Origin: Varroa destructor
Lineage: Eukaryota; Arthropoda; Arachnida; Mesostigmata; Varroidae
NCBI RefSeq assembly: GCF_002443255.2
Contig: NW_019211456.1
Location: 23,553,061-23,617,060 of the forward strand
Direction: 5' to 3'
DNA: 64,000 nt
In this document: piece by piece, positions 12,677-26,772 of the stretch
How positions within the stretch are numbered: the first letter of the stretch is position 1
Layout: every line of letters starts with the position of its first letter
The notes under the pieces: model-generated
What the model was told of the DNA's origin: nothing
The model's input: only the letters and a program-made list of their open reading frames with translations
The model's database searches: none
Made by a program: the position numbers and the translations under genes

Positions 12677-15600
12677 CTCTCTATTTTTGATGTGTCAGTC
12701 ACACTACTAGCAGGCGACAAGGCATTCCCGGGTCGATGATGGGACGACACAGGGCGTAAACGGTGCAGGGAACTAGTAGCAGGAAGCTGGCAGACAAGCA
12801 TAGAAACTTAAGCACCGACCGAACGATGCCACCAGAGAAGAGTTGAGGATGATGGATGTGACCCTCCCCCTTGCCCCTCTTGGCTTTAGTTGGAGACAAA
12901 AATAGTTTGATGTGGTCCAGTTCCCGCTCCGGTAATGAAGAATGAAAAAAGTGAGAGGACAAGCTATTTCCGTGGAACAGAGAGGACGTCGCCGCGCTCA
13001 TGACGTCAATGCTTGTGGTGATGAGACTAACCGTAGTCTGGCTGCGATGGCCGCTGCGGCGGCAGCTGCTGCTGGTTGAAAAGTTCAGTTTATGGAATAG
13101 ATGCTATGACGGTGACAAGCTCGACGGGCCATCCACGCTTCGATTTACAAAACGCATGCGTCACAACTGGGACGCCACTAGACGAGCTGTGCTGAACCCG
13201 TTCTGAACAGGGGGAAAGGTGGTTTGTTATTGGAAGTGAACGCAAAGTACGTATCCGATTTGTTCGTAGAACACTTCACTTATAGCCATACGTAGCATAT
13301 TTACACACCACTGGACCGCACAATGATACGCCGTTTCGAAATCCACTTATTGAAACATTTAGCTCATGTTTTGTGAAATATTGCAAGGATATTATTTTTC
13401 AACATCGCTCTGGGTCCCCGTGGCTTTCCCAGCGTGACAAGTAAGCTTAAAAGAAGTTTTAGAAAAAAAATGCATTAACTTAGAGACTTGTAGTCTAAGT
13501 TAACAAAATTGATTAAAAAGTCGACTGTCATTAACTAGACTAGTTAATATGATGGCGACTTATGTTGCGCAATTATAAACGTAATTGTGGCAACACGTTT
13601 TGTTTCGTTACGAGGAGACTTCTAGTCTTATATGTGTTCCTCTGTTAAAAACAAATACGCTGAAGCTGCTCCAGGGATCCAGGAAACTGCCCTCCAAAAA
13701 GATGGTGCTTGCGTAATTCGTAAACGTCGTTTGAGCATCGAACAGCTGTGCGATGAAAAGAAGACAAAGTACTATCAACTCCCCAGAATCACGTGAAAAA
13801 AACTCATACGGTTCTAGTAACTGGGTCGGTTAGTTTCACATCAATAATAAACCCCAATAATCCAACTATACCCTAAAAAAAGATGTGGTCTTTAACTACT
13901 ACAAGATTCAGCTTTGAAGCATTGGCGTATACGCGTATATGGTCCCATGTCGAGAAGCGGAAATAGTGCTAAACACAATTATTAAAAAAAGTAATATTTA
14001 GTAAAGGGAAATTGGCACTTGTACGCACAGTTCGTGCTTAGCTTTCTAGCCGTGTTTGATCTGATAGCCTCTCTCCGACGAAAGGGGAGCAGATCCAGGG
14101 CTACCTATGGGCAGGACGAATTTTTTGGCTAGAGCGTAGCCCGACATAATGTATATTGGTTCTGGTTACTTGTTATGGGTTTCTTGACGTCACGATATAT
14201 GTTAACTCTAATTTTTATTAATGAATTTCGTTGATATTGTGTATACAGATAATTTTAAGGTGTATTTGTTACTTCACCATCATGCTTCTGATAGCTACAT
14301 AGTATAATTGTTAATTAATATACATAATATAATAAAAAAAAAAAGAGCTACGTATGGTCTGGGTTGAAAGTAATTAGTCTGGACAAACGATTGAAAAATG
14401 CTGCCTTCCTAGCGCTGATCTAGAAACGCGGTGTGTATACACCGACATGTTCTATTATTAGGTAGCCGATTGATTACACGCAAAGAGTTGTTACAATGTA
14501 AGTTGAAGAACACTAGTGCAATGAAATGCTATGTGTACGTAAAGAACTATAGTTTTTCTTTGGATACCAATTTCAGTCGATTGACTAGAAATAGCTAATT
14601 GCCACACAGAAATAGTCACCAAGTTAAATAATAACAAGTTTCAATTTATCGTGTTTTATTGTCAAGCTTTGAATGGGAAGAATTTTTTTTCCTTTATGAT
14701 CGCGAAGCTAGAAAATCTGTGTGAAAGTGAAAAAAAATAAGTGCTTTTTTTTATTTAGTGGTCAATTTTGCTAATAAAATATTGGAGCAAGCTTTATTAT
14801 TTATTTTACCTAATAAAGGCAAAGGTCGTCAACTTATCTGTTGATATCACAAAAAAATACTCGATCGAAGCTATCGAGTATATTCAACTAATGAAGATAC
14901 CCAGATAAAAATCGAATGATCCGAAGCTCTCGTATTCAAATAGTACAGTTGTTGGAACCTGAAGACGTGATCAAAAAATAGTCTTGCAGGTACCCAATAT
15001 CCTTGAAAGTATATATCACTACATTCCGAATTTTACCGATAGAAAATTCTTAGGTTATTATGAAAGAGCAGAGTCTTAGTTTTACGCAGATTTTTTCTTC
15101 AAATTGGAAGGTTTTTGAAAAATGAAGTATTAGATGCGATTTGTTAAAATTATACTCAAGACGGTATGACTAGTTCCTGTAAAGCACTTCAAATGAATAT
15201 TAAGAGAACGAACAAATTTTTCTCTGTATATTTTCGAAAACGAAATATGGAAAAAATACTGAGCATATCATACGTAGTCAAATAAGGCCCGCCAACTATA
15301 TTTGTCAATATAGTTCAATTTCTAACACTAAAAGGAATATCGACTCACGATAATTCCAGCGAGTCTTATTGACGAGCCCTATCGCGCTCTCGAGGATTTA
15401 ACTCGATCGCTGAAGCGCATTGCATCAATCAATTAACGACCCGTTGGGTTTTCATGGCATGATAATAATGTATAGAGAACGGGAGTATAAACACTCCACG
15501 TCTGCAGCGATAAACTTCCCCACAAAACATCTACGTACATCAAAACAGATCGAGCAGGCCTAACCTACAAACATAAGCCCGGTCCAGGCGATGCGGAGCA

Positions 15601-17003
15601 AAAATGCATGCTTAGACGGGATGGACCTCAATCCAGAGTGCTGCTGTTGATGTTAATGTGTGGCTTATGAGATTGATATCATGTTCCACCCAGACACCAA
15701 CACTACATCCATCGCCAGTGGCCAGTTTCCTGATTAAGAAAAGAAACGAATTTCTTGCGACTCTTGTCAAAGCGGCAGGCAGCGTCTGCTGGTCCGCGTA
15801 TCTCTTTGACACCACTCGAGTCGTTTTCACAGGAACCCCATTCAGTGAACTTTGCGTGTCCTACCGTATCGCATAATGAAGTGCTTTCTTTTTTTTGTAA
15901 ACGTATCGCGGCCACCTACAGCAGTCAGGACCAGTTGCTGTTTACCTGTATAGGACTCGGTTCGTTTCACGTGGATTTCATAAGTGTCCAATCGGTACTC
16001 AGCGTTAGGCTGAGGCTATCTGTTGGCAATGACCGTGACAGCTTCCTGTTCCAACCGGCTCGGCGACAATCTCTGATCTCCTTGTTGTCCTTCGATGTAG
16101 CACTCTTTGTTGAGTGGGCAGACTTCCAGTGGGAAACGTCCAGATGTTTATGGCCTCTATACACAGACGAGGACGGAACGCAATAGCCTAGACTAGCATT
16201 AGACGACAATTCAAACTTCAACTTTCACAGAACAGCTTTCGAATCAGAATTAATTCTGATAGATGAGCATTTCTTGAATATAATGTTTGTCAATAGCAGC
16301 TAATCTACCTGCGTAAGGCCATGTGTCAATGATCCTATGAAAATGGTTTTGTAACTGTTAGAAAAACTTAAAATGACCACCGTTTATTTGTATACGATAT
16401 GCTTTCAGCTGGGATTTTTCTATATATTTTGGCACCATTGTAGTAGTACTAATTTCAAATAATGGAAACCGCCCCAGCGCGATCTCAGCCGTATAACACA
16501 TAGGTATGAGTAAGCGGGCATGCTTGAACAGTTAGTTATGTGAAATATCCATATTATAATAACTAACTTCGTTTACACAGGAACTGTGTAGTATCTGCCG
16601 TTGGCAAATCCTCCGAATGGCGGAACAAATATCTATATGTCCTTAAGATCTATTATCTAGAGAACCTACCTGTGTTTGAAAAAAGAGCTGTAACTTTAAA
16701 CTAAGCATTTCAAATTTCTTGTCCGGTGTTGCTTTTGCAGGTTATTTCACATACCCAGCTTCAAGTATGTCGACGTCCAGCGTCGAACCCAAACCACTTC
16801 AAATGTTTGAAACTATACTATTCGACTGTTTCAGACATCTTCGGCGGATTTTGGAATTGAATCATTTTTGAGCAGCGCTCCACTAACAGAGCAAATTTTA
16901 CTAATAGATACTTCGGTCGAAGTTTCTACAAATTTGTTAGCGAAAACCGATTGGGTTGATGCCAGCAGAAATTGGTTCAGAAGTAAAAACACCTTGTTGT
17001 CTC

Positions 17004-17235
17004 GAGAATCAACGCTCAGTGGTTAAGTTTTTGTTCCTCGGAGGTCGTAATGCTACCGAAATTCACAGAAGATTGAAACTACTTCAGATAGAGGAACTAA
17101 GACATTAAGAAAAGATGCTTTAAACAAAAGTACAATATGTGGATGGTGTAACCGTTTCAAGGACGGAGATCGGAGTGGTGAAGACCAGCGAGGAAGTGAC
17201 CAAATGTCGAGACTCAAAAGACAGAAACGCACTGT
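17004..17235 (+). pseudogene. mariner-type transposase N-terminal fragment (HTH), frameshifted
   Basis: Two adjacent frames together resemble the N-terminal DNA-binding domain of mariner-like transposases. Frame A (from 17,010) reads QRSVVKFLFLGG, then NATEIHRRLK. After a shift, frame B (from about 17,111) reads DALNKSTICGWCNRFKDG, then a GEDQRGSDQ stretch where the family has a DD.RSGRP linker. The distance between the halves fits one domain of about 70 residues with one or more indels. No catalytic domain, D-D-D residues or terminal repeats could be read downstream to about 17,900. Its sequence differs clearly from the copy in the channel intron, so the two probably come from different mariner lineages. 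Confidence 0.6.
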
Positions 17236-20089
17236 CGCCGGCAAGGAAGTCTTTCATGGAAACAGAACCTGGCGTCTAAAGGCTCTGCCCAAGAGCCAAG
17301 ACTGGCATTTCACGTGTAACGAGTTACAGAATTACTACTAAGATACTAAAAATATAAAAACTGGCTAAAAGATGCACTCCCTGTCAATAGATTTTCATCC
17401 CATTAGGAATATGCTGATATACTCCACGTGGGATTTGCGGAACGTCAGCTAACGAAAAATCCGCCCAGGACATATAGCCGCCGTCGACAAGGCACAATTT
17501 AATCCTCACCTATCAGCCCGCAAACAAAAGAGTGACGTCGACCCGGAGAAAAATCGACTTTGATACCGGTGTTGAATAGGCTCAGACATAAGGCGATGGT
17601 AGTACTTGAGAAATACCCGCCGAACGTGAGGCAGTGAATACTGCCCAAGACCTCGAGTATGCAGGAGACTTATTGACTAGCGACACGGCGACGAGTCCTG
17701 TTATTCAATAACAACGCCAGATCTTATCGCCATGTCTCAAGTACTTCCTGAATATACCAAGTAATGCACTAACCCGACTATTCTGTTGATGGTAGTCCGT
17801 GTGATTCTGCGGCTCTGCATGTCCTAAAAAGAGCACCCAGTGGGCAAGTATACTCTACTATCGATTCACTTGGAGAGCCATAGGTAGTAAACCTGTGAAC
17901 ATGGGCAAGCATAATAGATAGACAGCTGTCTAAAAGCCCTACGAGGAGACGAAAAACAAAACTACCTTTAATACATATTAAAAAAAATCGTCATTCTACC
18001 CCAGCTAGTGGAACTGTTAATATTAGCAGGATTCGCTTGTAACAGCCTTATTATAGGTAAAAACTTAACTATTCCGGCGACTTTGACCTACTTCTGGTAA
18101 ACTAGACAGTGAGCTTCGCTTGGTTCCGTGTGCGGATAGAACGAATAATTCCAAACTATGTGTTTCTCTGTTAGATGCTTGTCATATAGTAGTCGATGCA
18201 ATAGAAAATCAAGACCTATAGAATTCACGATCCGTATCTCACAACATGTTTGATACGACGGCTTTTAGGTTGAGGGCACTGAAGGGTGAAATATGACTGG
18301 ATTACTACCTCAATACCAATGGTGTTTAGTTAGGTTAAGGCTTGAACCAGCAGGCGTAGGCAAGAGGTATGTTTACGTTAGGAGAGATGAAAGCTGTAGT
18401 AACCCTCTATGTTGAATTTTCTACATTGAGACGTTAAACAAATTTCTGTTGGGTGTTATAAAGGACAAGGGTGAAATGTAAATGTTACCAGATATATTTT
18501 CAACAAACATAATTCAGTAAGACGATGACTCAACGAAGCGACGATTGATAACACTTCGTTAAGCTAAGTTGAGATGAACATTTTAACGGCGCTTGTTCGA
18601 ACTCTAATAAATACAAGGCTCATTAGAACTATATTCATTTTACTAATATTCAGTTAGTTCATTGCAAGAAAGGAAAGAAATACATACTCAAGCTAGTGAA
18701 CTGAGGCTGATTTAAAAAAAAAATTTGATTTAAGAAAATCCTTGAGGTTGCTGTTGTTAGAACTAAAGATTCTTGCTGAAAATCCGAGTGGAAAATCTAT
18801 GATCTAGTCTAACAAAGTATATGTCATTCATAAACGTCTTGTTTTTTTCTAAATATCGTGGGTGGCCCAAGAGTACAGGCGACGACTAGTGTCGCCTGCC
18901 AGTCTATCTTGCGCAGAGAACCCTTACAACGATTTAAGGACAAAATTGTTCGATACCCATTAACATTACATTAAAAGTCATTGTACCTTCATAGGTCGAT
19001 GGTTATGTCAAAAATATAGGCAGGCGGATAGATCTGAAGAACTACGCGGTCAGTGTGGATATATGAACGCATGTATACCTCTTCGATCCCATCTAACTGG
19101 GGTACCTTCTAGCTTGCTTGCTGATTCAACAGTTTCATAAGTAAGATTAGCCAAATAATAATGCAATAGTAACTTTTCCTACATAACCATATGAACACGT
19201 CGATAAAAATAAGATTCGGTTCCCTCTTTTTAAATTATCAACTAAAACAAATTGTTTGCTAGACAAATGCCTTGTAGAACTCCAAAAGTTTATCATAATA
19301 TGAATGCCCAAGGAATAAATTCCATGAGTAAATCATAGGTAATAAAAATTAGTTTAGGAAGCCCGAAAGTTAAACGCACTTTTCTACTTATATATACTGT
19401 GAGTTCCAGTCGCAACTGTCCCTCAGAGACCGCAAAGCACACAATTAAATTTGATAACCCATTATGGGGGCCCAGAGGGGGCCCCTCAGTATAACTCGTC
19501 AAGCGGTTGCTAGTAGAGTTAATTACTGAGCATTAGTTCAACTAATCAGTACATAAAATATTCAAGGAGATATTAAAAGAAATATCCGTATAGAGTACAG
19601 TTTTAAACTGTCAGCTGTTTTTTCTCCTGTCCGAAAAAGTAAAAAACACAGGGTTTCTAGAAAACTCTTTTGAAGGCACGCGTATGTGTACGTAACATCG
19701 TTGTTACATACAAGTCAACACCTGCTACTTTAACATCATCGTATCATGGTAGTGACGGTCGTGGACATTTCGATGTTTTCCTTGTAATTCCTTTTTGAGA
19801 TAAACAGCTTTGTTGTGAAGAAGCGCCTGAATGTAAGAACGAGCAGCATAGTAAGTGCATAGAAAGATGGGCTGTCACTACTGAAAGAACGGTGCAGGCT
19901 CACTATGACGGAGTGGCAAAGAAGCAGGTCACAGGGCTGTAGAAAGGAGCTGCGTTCTGTTCGGTAAAGAGCGTGGCCGGTTTTCCTCCCCTCTCGGCTA
20001 CTCCAGCTGGACCCGGTACAGCTAAGCTGAGGTTTGCACTAGGAAATGGCCGGTAGCGGCGGAACAATGTGATTATGCAAAGCGGCACG

Positions 20090-20141
20090 AGAAGCGCACT
20101 CTGGAAACGTGCATCAGTACCGGGTTCCAGAGTGCGCTTCT
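20090..20141. repeat. Perfect 17-bp inverted repeat, 18-nt loop
   Basis: The left arm at 20,090-20,106 (AGAAGCGCACTCTGGAA) is exactly complementary to the right arm at 20,125-20,141. The 18-nt spacer is not self-complementary. The arms are more G+C-rich than their surroundings. No gene is adjacent. It could be a small-RNA-like hairpin, the termini of a collapsed mobile element, or a replication-slippage palindrome. Confidence 0.9.
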
Positions 20142-20411
20142 TGGGTCTGCGCTCAGTGGCCGGAGGGAGTTCTCAGCGGAGGCACGACGACTGATATATG
20201 TAAGTAGTGAGAGCCAACCTTGCCAAGATGACGCTTCTCTTATCCCCTATGAAGATGAAGAAAAGCGCTAGCCGATGATTAAAACCGCTCGACGTGGTCC
20301 GGATCTATATCCCACGTGCAGGCGAAACAGCACAGAGGCAAAATGCAACAATAAGCCTCGCTGACGATGCATAGCACGTGTTAATAATAACGATAGAAAA
20401 ATAAAAGCGGC

Positions 20412-20441
20412 ATATATATATATATATGCTACTGTTAATGT

Positions 20442-20473
<32 letters not shown>
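20412..20473. repeat. Two (TA)n microsatellites, 20,412-20,427 and 20,444-20,473
   Basis: 16-nt and 30-nt alternating AT tracts separated by 16 nt. They produce repeated Tyr-Ile codons in a minus-strand frame, which is not a real gene. Confidence 0.95.
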
Positions 20474-20474
<1 letters not shown>

Positions 20475-21110
20475 TACACGTAATGGGCAAATAGAAGAAG
20501 TAAACTATACAGCATGAATATATACCGGTAAGACATGTAAACATACACAGAAATTGTATGGTATCGTAGAATATGTTTGGTTTCATAACGCGGGTAATTT
20601 TAAAAAATAGGGACATATGAATGTTAACGGAGACTGAGCATTTTATTGTACTGCAACATTCATCATGGTCTTATAGTACAATAAATAGATTTGCTGTGAT
20701 TTAGCTGGTGTCGAACATGGAGCCCACGTGACGCACAAGCCGATGACAAAAAAGAGCAAATATGCGTGGAAATTGGGGGCCACAAGGCGGTAACGAAAAG
20801 CAACGACGTATTATTCCTCTCGGAATAGATACATATGCTCGTCTTTGATGTGATCGTAACCCTAGTTTCTTTCGATGTTTCTTGGATGTTCTTTCGAGGG
20901 TTTTGTATTTTGTAAAGGAAGTTAATCATCTGTTGCTCACTAACATTAGCTGAATTGCACATATTGAGATGCGCACGTGTGTGCTTCTGTGTTTATGTAA
21001 TTGTATTCGCTATAGAATAGAAGTTTGTGTGTCGATAAAAACCAAGCAAGTTAATGGCCACCAAACTAATTAAAACATCGGTAGAGCATAAACCGATATT
21101 TTTTCACTGA

Positions 21111-21127
21111 TATATATATATATATAT
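21111..21127. repeat. (TA)8 microsatellite
   Basis: 17 nt of alternating TA about 640 bp from the pair at 20.4 kb. Confidence 0.9.
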
Positions 21128-23932
21128 GAGTAGTGATGCGTTCAGACTGGGGCAAGCTTTGGGTTGTTTAACATAAGAGGTATATGCTCATAAAGTACTT
21201 CTCATACTCGATAGAAACCAGTTTTTTTGTAGCATAAAACAACAAACTAGACTATGATGAAAGATTGTCCGTCGCTTTGTGCAATCTAAGCGAAGATTAG
21301 TAATTATCCAGTTCTTCTATGCTGAACGAATTCTCACCCAGATTAAAGTCTTTAAGTCACCAAACAACATAATTGCCCACTTTTATGTGGCTTCTGAAAA
21401 ACCGAAGAATAGTTTCATAAGGCAAGCCAGAAGATTCTCAATAAAATTTGTATCTAAAGGACTCGAGAAGCCATTTCTGATGCACGTAGGCTTTTCACAC
21501 AGACGTTAATGACTATCCTGGGAAGAAGATCAATAGCCAGTTGAGGATTAGAGACCTTTTATGCCTTTTCCATCTTTTGGACTTCTTGGCCATTTTGGGC
21601 TTCTCTTTGGAACATCTGATCTACTGTCACCTTGAGATATAATTCTATTGAAATTGTTTGTATGTGAGCAGCTTTTTAACTGGTTTGATACACAATCATT
21701 ACTAACGTTTTATTTGCCGGCCACAGAAGAACCAATGATAGTTAGTGATTTACGTGATAGTTGGTCATTATACGAAAAAAAACATGACTGCTAGGAAGAC
21801 ATTCCCAGCAAATGCAAAACGTTTCGTTAAGATAGCTGTCTTTGTTTAAACACACACAGGTTTCATAATTTAGGTACGGCGATATATATCGCATAGTCTT
21901 TACAGTTAATGAAATTGTAACCTGGTTTATTTGACCTTAAACATATTCTACCACTTTTTCTTTCTGCATTCCTGTTGTTCAATATGTCAATATATATGTG
22001 TGAATTTTTTTTAATTTATACATATACCCCTCGCCAGTTTTTGAAGAGAATATATACGCAGGCTTAAGTAAGAGTTAAAGAAAACGAAGATAAAAAAGAA
22101 TGATAGTTACGTTGAAATAGGATCAGGTATACTACAGGAATTTACAGGTGTCCTTGAAAAATGTAATTACGAAAAAAAAAATGATATTTTCTTTTAATAA
22201 ACCCGATTTCCATAACAACTCGGATAAATTACACATAATTTAAATAAACCCACTCGATGCACACTCGAGCCCCTTCGAACGTAAAGAAGCCTTTCAGCTA
22301 CATCGTCTGACGCCTACATGTACGTTTTATATGTTATATGTCCGAACAATCCCCTATAGGTATGCATACATTTCAACAGAGACATCTCACTACGGCACAT
22401 CACCATTTCAATATAACTGCGGTTCGATGCAGAGGCTGCTTCTTCACAACCGTAGAAGATACTTTAAGAACCGTCAAAAGTTGTTGAATTCTTACTCTAA
22501 TAGATTTCAGCTTAGCTTGCAAAACGCGCAAAAGCTTTCTTTTCTAATCATTCTGCTTTCCTGAAGAAAGTGTTACGTTTGGACGTAAGTCGAAGTGATT
22601 CAAACCGCGTACGATATTGTCACATCTTGAATATTCGATTCTAGCTAGCAGACATATTTTCGGAGCGCTGACGGATCGGCAGCCGCTTCTCCTGCCGACT
22701 TTTGCGTCAATAGCAAAGATCCAGCGTCAAGAATAATAAAAATTTGCTTTATATTAATTCTTTATCAACGAACAGAATCTCTTGCGTCTTCATAGAGCAT
22801 CCGTTTAATATTTATTAGATAATAATTGTATAAAATGCAATAGGCTTTCGTACATAAATAGTCACTATAGAGCTAGAATAAAAGGTCCGAATAGCGTACT
22901 AGTAGCGTAAAGCATACATTTTTGTGTTTTTTGATGATTTCTGAAACTTTTCATCATCTTATCTGATAAGAGGCTTTCATGTCGAGTTGCAGAAGTTTTC
23001 CTTAGAAACATCGAGCTCACTTAGCTACTAGCGATAGCGTAGGCCATCAGTGGAGCTTGGGAACGGTGACATTATGCGCTTGTGCTTAATGGAAGAGGGC
23101 TGCATTAGCCTTCGCTAGTCGCTACTTAAAACTCTTTGATAACAATGAGTCAACAACCATTTTCTTTCCGAATTCCTATCACCATGGTAGATGATTTTGC
23201 GTTGTGTTGCTAACGGCGTATTGATATGTTGATGCAATCGCTCATTTGATGGCGTCCCTTACGACTGACACAGTTATGTGATCGAAGTGCTCGGAATTAC
23301 TTCGAAACGGCGACATGCGTGTATCCATTTTTCTGATCCTGTTCATATTTCCGGAAGCTTCAACGCCTCGCAAAGCCTCCATTATATTCTCTTGGTCATC
23401 TCACATGTGTATATGATATGTGGCTGCCCATGTTCTGACCTATTTACAATGCTCATGGTCAATAAACTATCCGAACCTCGTATCATAGTGACAATGTTGA
23501 TTAGAACAACAACACTGAAGCTTATACTAAAAGCAACAATGTTAGATCGAGGTATAGAAACAGTTTTATTAATATGTCGCACATTGTTTAGCATAATTTG
23601 GGCTCCCGCCGCAGCCCAACGCGTCCACCTCTCTGCTTGCCAGTGGCGTTTCTGATCAGCAGGAATCAGGTATGATCGCTGATCTTTGCCAGAGAAATAG
23701 TCCGTTCGAGCTGGAAAAGATTTTATTTCATGTCTGAATGGTCAAAAAGAAAACAAACGAAATAGGATTCGAGAGCTGTGCGGATAATATAGTAAATGCA
23801 CAAAATCTTTTATTAACTATATGTCGTAGCCTTTAGATTTTATGATGTCCGACATGAAGGATTACGAATGTTAACGTGACAAATTCCCTTAAGAGAGTCT
23901 TCTTGTGTGTTCAACCTGCGCATTTCATCCTC

Positions 23933-23949
23933 TTTTTTTTTTTTTTTTT
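23933..23949. repeat. T17 homopolymer
   Basis: Seventeen T in a row, the longest homopolymer seen here. No retroelement body or target-site duplication is visible beside it. Confidence 0.95.
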
Positions 23950-26734
23950 AACGAACTCTGTTTTAAGTAAGAGTTAACAAAGCAGACTGTTTTACTAGAT
24001 AACTGATGTATTTAACAGTTTAGGTAAAAGAAAAGCACACTTTTTCAGAAGGTAAACGGCTAGCGGGTTGTACGGCAGAGCAGAACTCGCTGCCATGGTA
24101 ATCGTCTGGTATTTTGGTACTTTCGCTCAGCCAATAATCCTTAGACCTATCCTTGGCCTTTGGTTAGAAATGAATTTTCTGTTACTTCGAGCCGCTGAGA
24201 GACACTCAGCTTGCAGAAACCTGACTACTAGGAACAATCAAACAACTGAAAAGTTTAAATACACGTATTTTTAGATCAGATCGTTTTCTAGATCATCGTT
24301 TGTATTACTGATGTCTTTCTTCTGACAACTATAATTTGATTTTATTATTGCACTAAATAGCTATTACGGAGCTATATTGTGAACTTTGCCTAATTTGCAT
24401 CATGAATTCTGCCAAAATTACGCTTTCTGTCAAATCGAGTGACAAAGTTCATAGAACTTTACAAACAAAGCCAAACTCTGAATCATTTTGTAACGGCTCG
24501 CTGCAGATGGGAAGAAGTAACTTTCCTGATATACAAAATTGTGTGTACTAGGTCATAAAACACTTAGCCCCATAAGGGGCTAGCATATAGAATCTGACAC
24601 GCTTATATACGAGCTTGTAGACATTGTACTGTTACTACTGTTAACATTCTGTCCTTTTCCAAACTACTCACTTCGGACGAGAAGCCGAAAGCGTAAGTAG
24701 GTAACTCATGGGAGAACTAGCATACACTGTGCTCGTTTTACTGTCTATTTACCAAACCCCTAGAACAAGAAAGTAATTTATGCGTGTTCAGACGATGCCG
24801 AAAACAACGATTTTTATAAGGGCTGATATCAAAACGAAAGCCTTGGATCCGATCACCAGAGAAACGACGAAGGACGACAAAGGTGTGTACGATAAGAGCT
24901 CTGATAATGTCATCTGTATTATGCAATAATTGATTAGAAGCAAATTTGAAAAGTGCTGATCTAAAAAAACCATAATCATACGTATTGTGTATGGATTGTT
25001 CAGGTTTATAATATTTGGTCACTTATTATTCTGTGCAGGGCAATACAAAATGCATGACTGTAGGTGACCTCGCTCGGCATAGTCCGCCATATCCCTAAGC
25101 AGTGCCGTATGTTGTTGGACGTCTCGTTGTGATCCGTTAAATACTCACGTTGCCTTTACCTCCGTGGCTACGTTCGCACTAGCGCAACTAGTAATAGTTA
25201 CGATCCGAAAATTTCCAGTTAATTGTGGGGTTAACGGTGACTGACGGACTCCGTAAAGTGTTTTCCCTCGGTGACAGTAGACCGTGCTCTGATCATACAT
25301 GACAATGATTTCTTTCCGAGGAGATAATTCAGCACGAAAATGTTTCTACTCATCATTATATTTGATACCCTTTTACTTGTTTGTTTTCGCATGACCTCAA
25401 TGCGCGTATTGGTGCCGCTCGTTTTCCTTAGGTATATGGGTTCGTCTATAAGCGATCCCTCCGTACTTTTCAGCAATAAGATGCGAATGTTTTCAATTTT
25501 TCTATTCAATTAAATTTATGTTTCTATTCGTTTCCTAGTCTTAGATTTTCGTATGTGATAGATACAATCTAAGAATGAAAGTGCCAACATGAAGTTCTGA
25601 CTAGAAATAACCCACATGGTCTAATATCATTTGCGGTATTTCCTATTGCTACCAATCAGTCTAATTTTGCCTCTCCACACTTTCCGCATCCGAATATTCG
25701 ATGCTAAACTGAAAACTTCTCGGGCCAACCGCTACAGGCCGTTTGACAATGACCTTTAAGTTAGGATTTGATTATAGACTTTTCTTTGCAACTTATCCAA
25801 ATTCAGGCTGTCTCAATAGAGCAGACCGGCGCTCGACTTTATTCTTTTTTTAGTAGGAATTATGGCTCTAAATTTTATGGAAACCAAAATGAAAACTACA
25901 AGAGCTGGGAAATAGGCATAATCAGGCGAATGTTGTCGGTTAGAAAGAAGGCACTCACATACACACATGAAAGGATACTTCTACATAATGTAAATAAAAC
26001 GAATTTTAAAAGTTAAATGAAACTTTTATAATTCAGTTGTCGAACTGTCTTCGTGGAGCAGAAAGCAGTACGCCCCTGGATACAAATATAATTTTGTCCT
26101 TATTAATGGCTTCTTTATTGGTGAAACGTTATCATTAGACAACCTTCAGTGAGTAATCTAGTTCATCGTAAAACAGAGGCCAATACTAGGCTCCGTCGCT
26201 ACGTTCCACCGCGTCACTCCGTACGATATCTCGTGTGGTTCGGTAATAGTAATGATTGTAATAGATCCAATTCCTTTTATGATAGCCGTCTGTAGTTAGC
26301 GGGTCATTGAAAAAGCGAAGTTCTTCTTCGAATTTCTTTCTTCCTCTATTATTTCGATGCCTACTGTCACGAGTGAAACTTGCCGGGGCAAAAATAAATT
26401 AGTGCCACCAAACAAGATGGCGTCATTTATCTCCTCTTCGCTTTTAGAGTCTTCGTCCTTCCGTGATGTCGTTCCCAAAAGAGGTTAGAAGCCCGGGCCC
26501 GCCCTTTATAGCTTTGTTCTGAACCGCGGCAATGACACGGATCGATGAAAGTGTAATCGACCGCTCGTAGTTAGCGAGCCACTTAAACTCCATAACATAC
26601 ATATAGCCTGTTCCATATGATTCAGGTAATCGTTTTCGACTTGGTTCGCGAGTATGCAGGTAGATAAAGTCGCCATAATAAGCTGGTCATGTTACGAAAC
26701 TTGTTAAGTTAAACAGGCAATTTTTCCGTACTTG

Positions 26735-26771
<37 letters not shown>

Positions 26772-26772
26772 G
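26735..26772. repeat. Compound microsatellite (TA)12-(TATG)4
   Basis: A 25-nt TA tract runs directly into four TATG units, a typical product of interrupted dinucleotide expansion. Confidence 0.95.

Larger units (their letters stand above)
287..17003. other. Non-coding stretch, no supported gene
   Basis: Mixed composition with G+C-richer patches near 4.3-5.3, 6.5-7.5, 10.9-11.2 and 12.6-13.2 kb. In the G+C-richer patches stop codons are rarer, so ORFs of 60-140 codons appear in several overlapping frames on both strands (for example 12.6-13.2 and 15.6-16.2 kb). None has a family motif or paired splice sites. Contains the AT repeat at 745-820, the CGA run at 12.66 kb, a Gln/Ala-codon-like low-complexity patch at about 13,046-13,078 and an A11 tract near 14,334. 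Confidence 0.6.

Noticed and set aside
12580..13001. Overlapping minus-strand ORFs of 73 and 100 codons, one with a signal-peptide-like stretch
   Set aside because: The hydrophobic run is in the middle of the ORF, the stop-free length reflects local G+C, and no splice sites support an exon.
15755..16186. 143-codon plus-strand ORF
   Set aside because: It is overlapped by open frames on both strands in a G+C-richer patch and has no motif. A run of about this length is expected by chance in 64 kb.
20305..20616. 103-codon minus-strand ORF with Tyr-Ile repeats
   Set aside because: Its length comes from the TA microsatellites, not from coding constraint.
23278..23655. 125-codon plus-strand ORF
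   Set aside because: It starts with GTG, not ATG, has no motif, and is within chance length.
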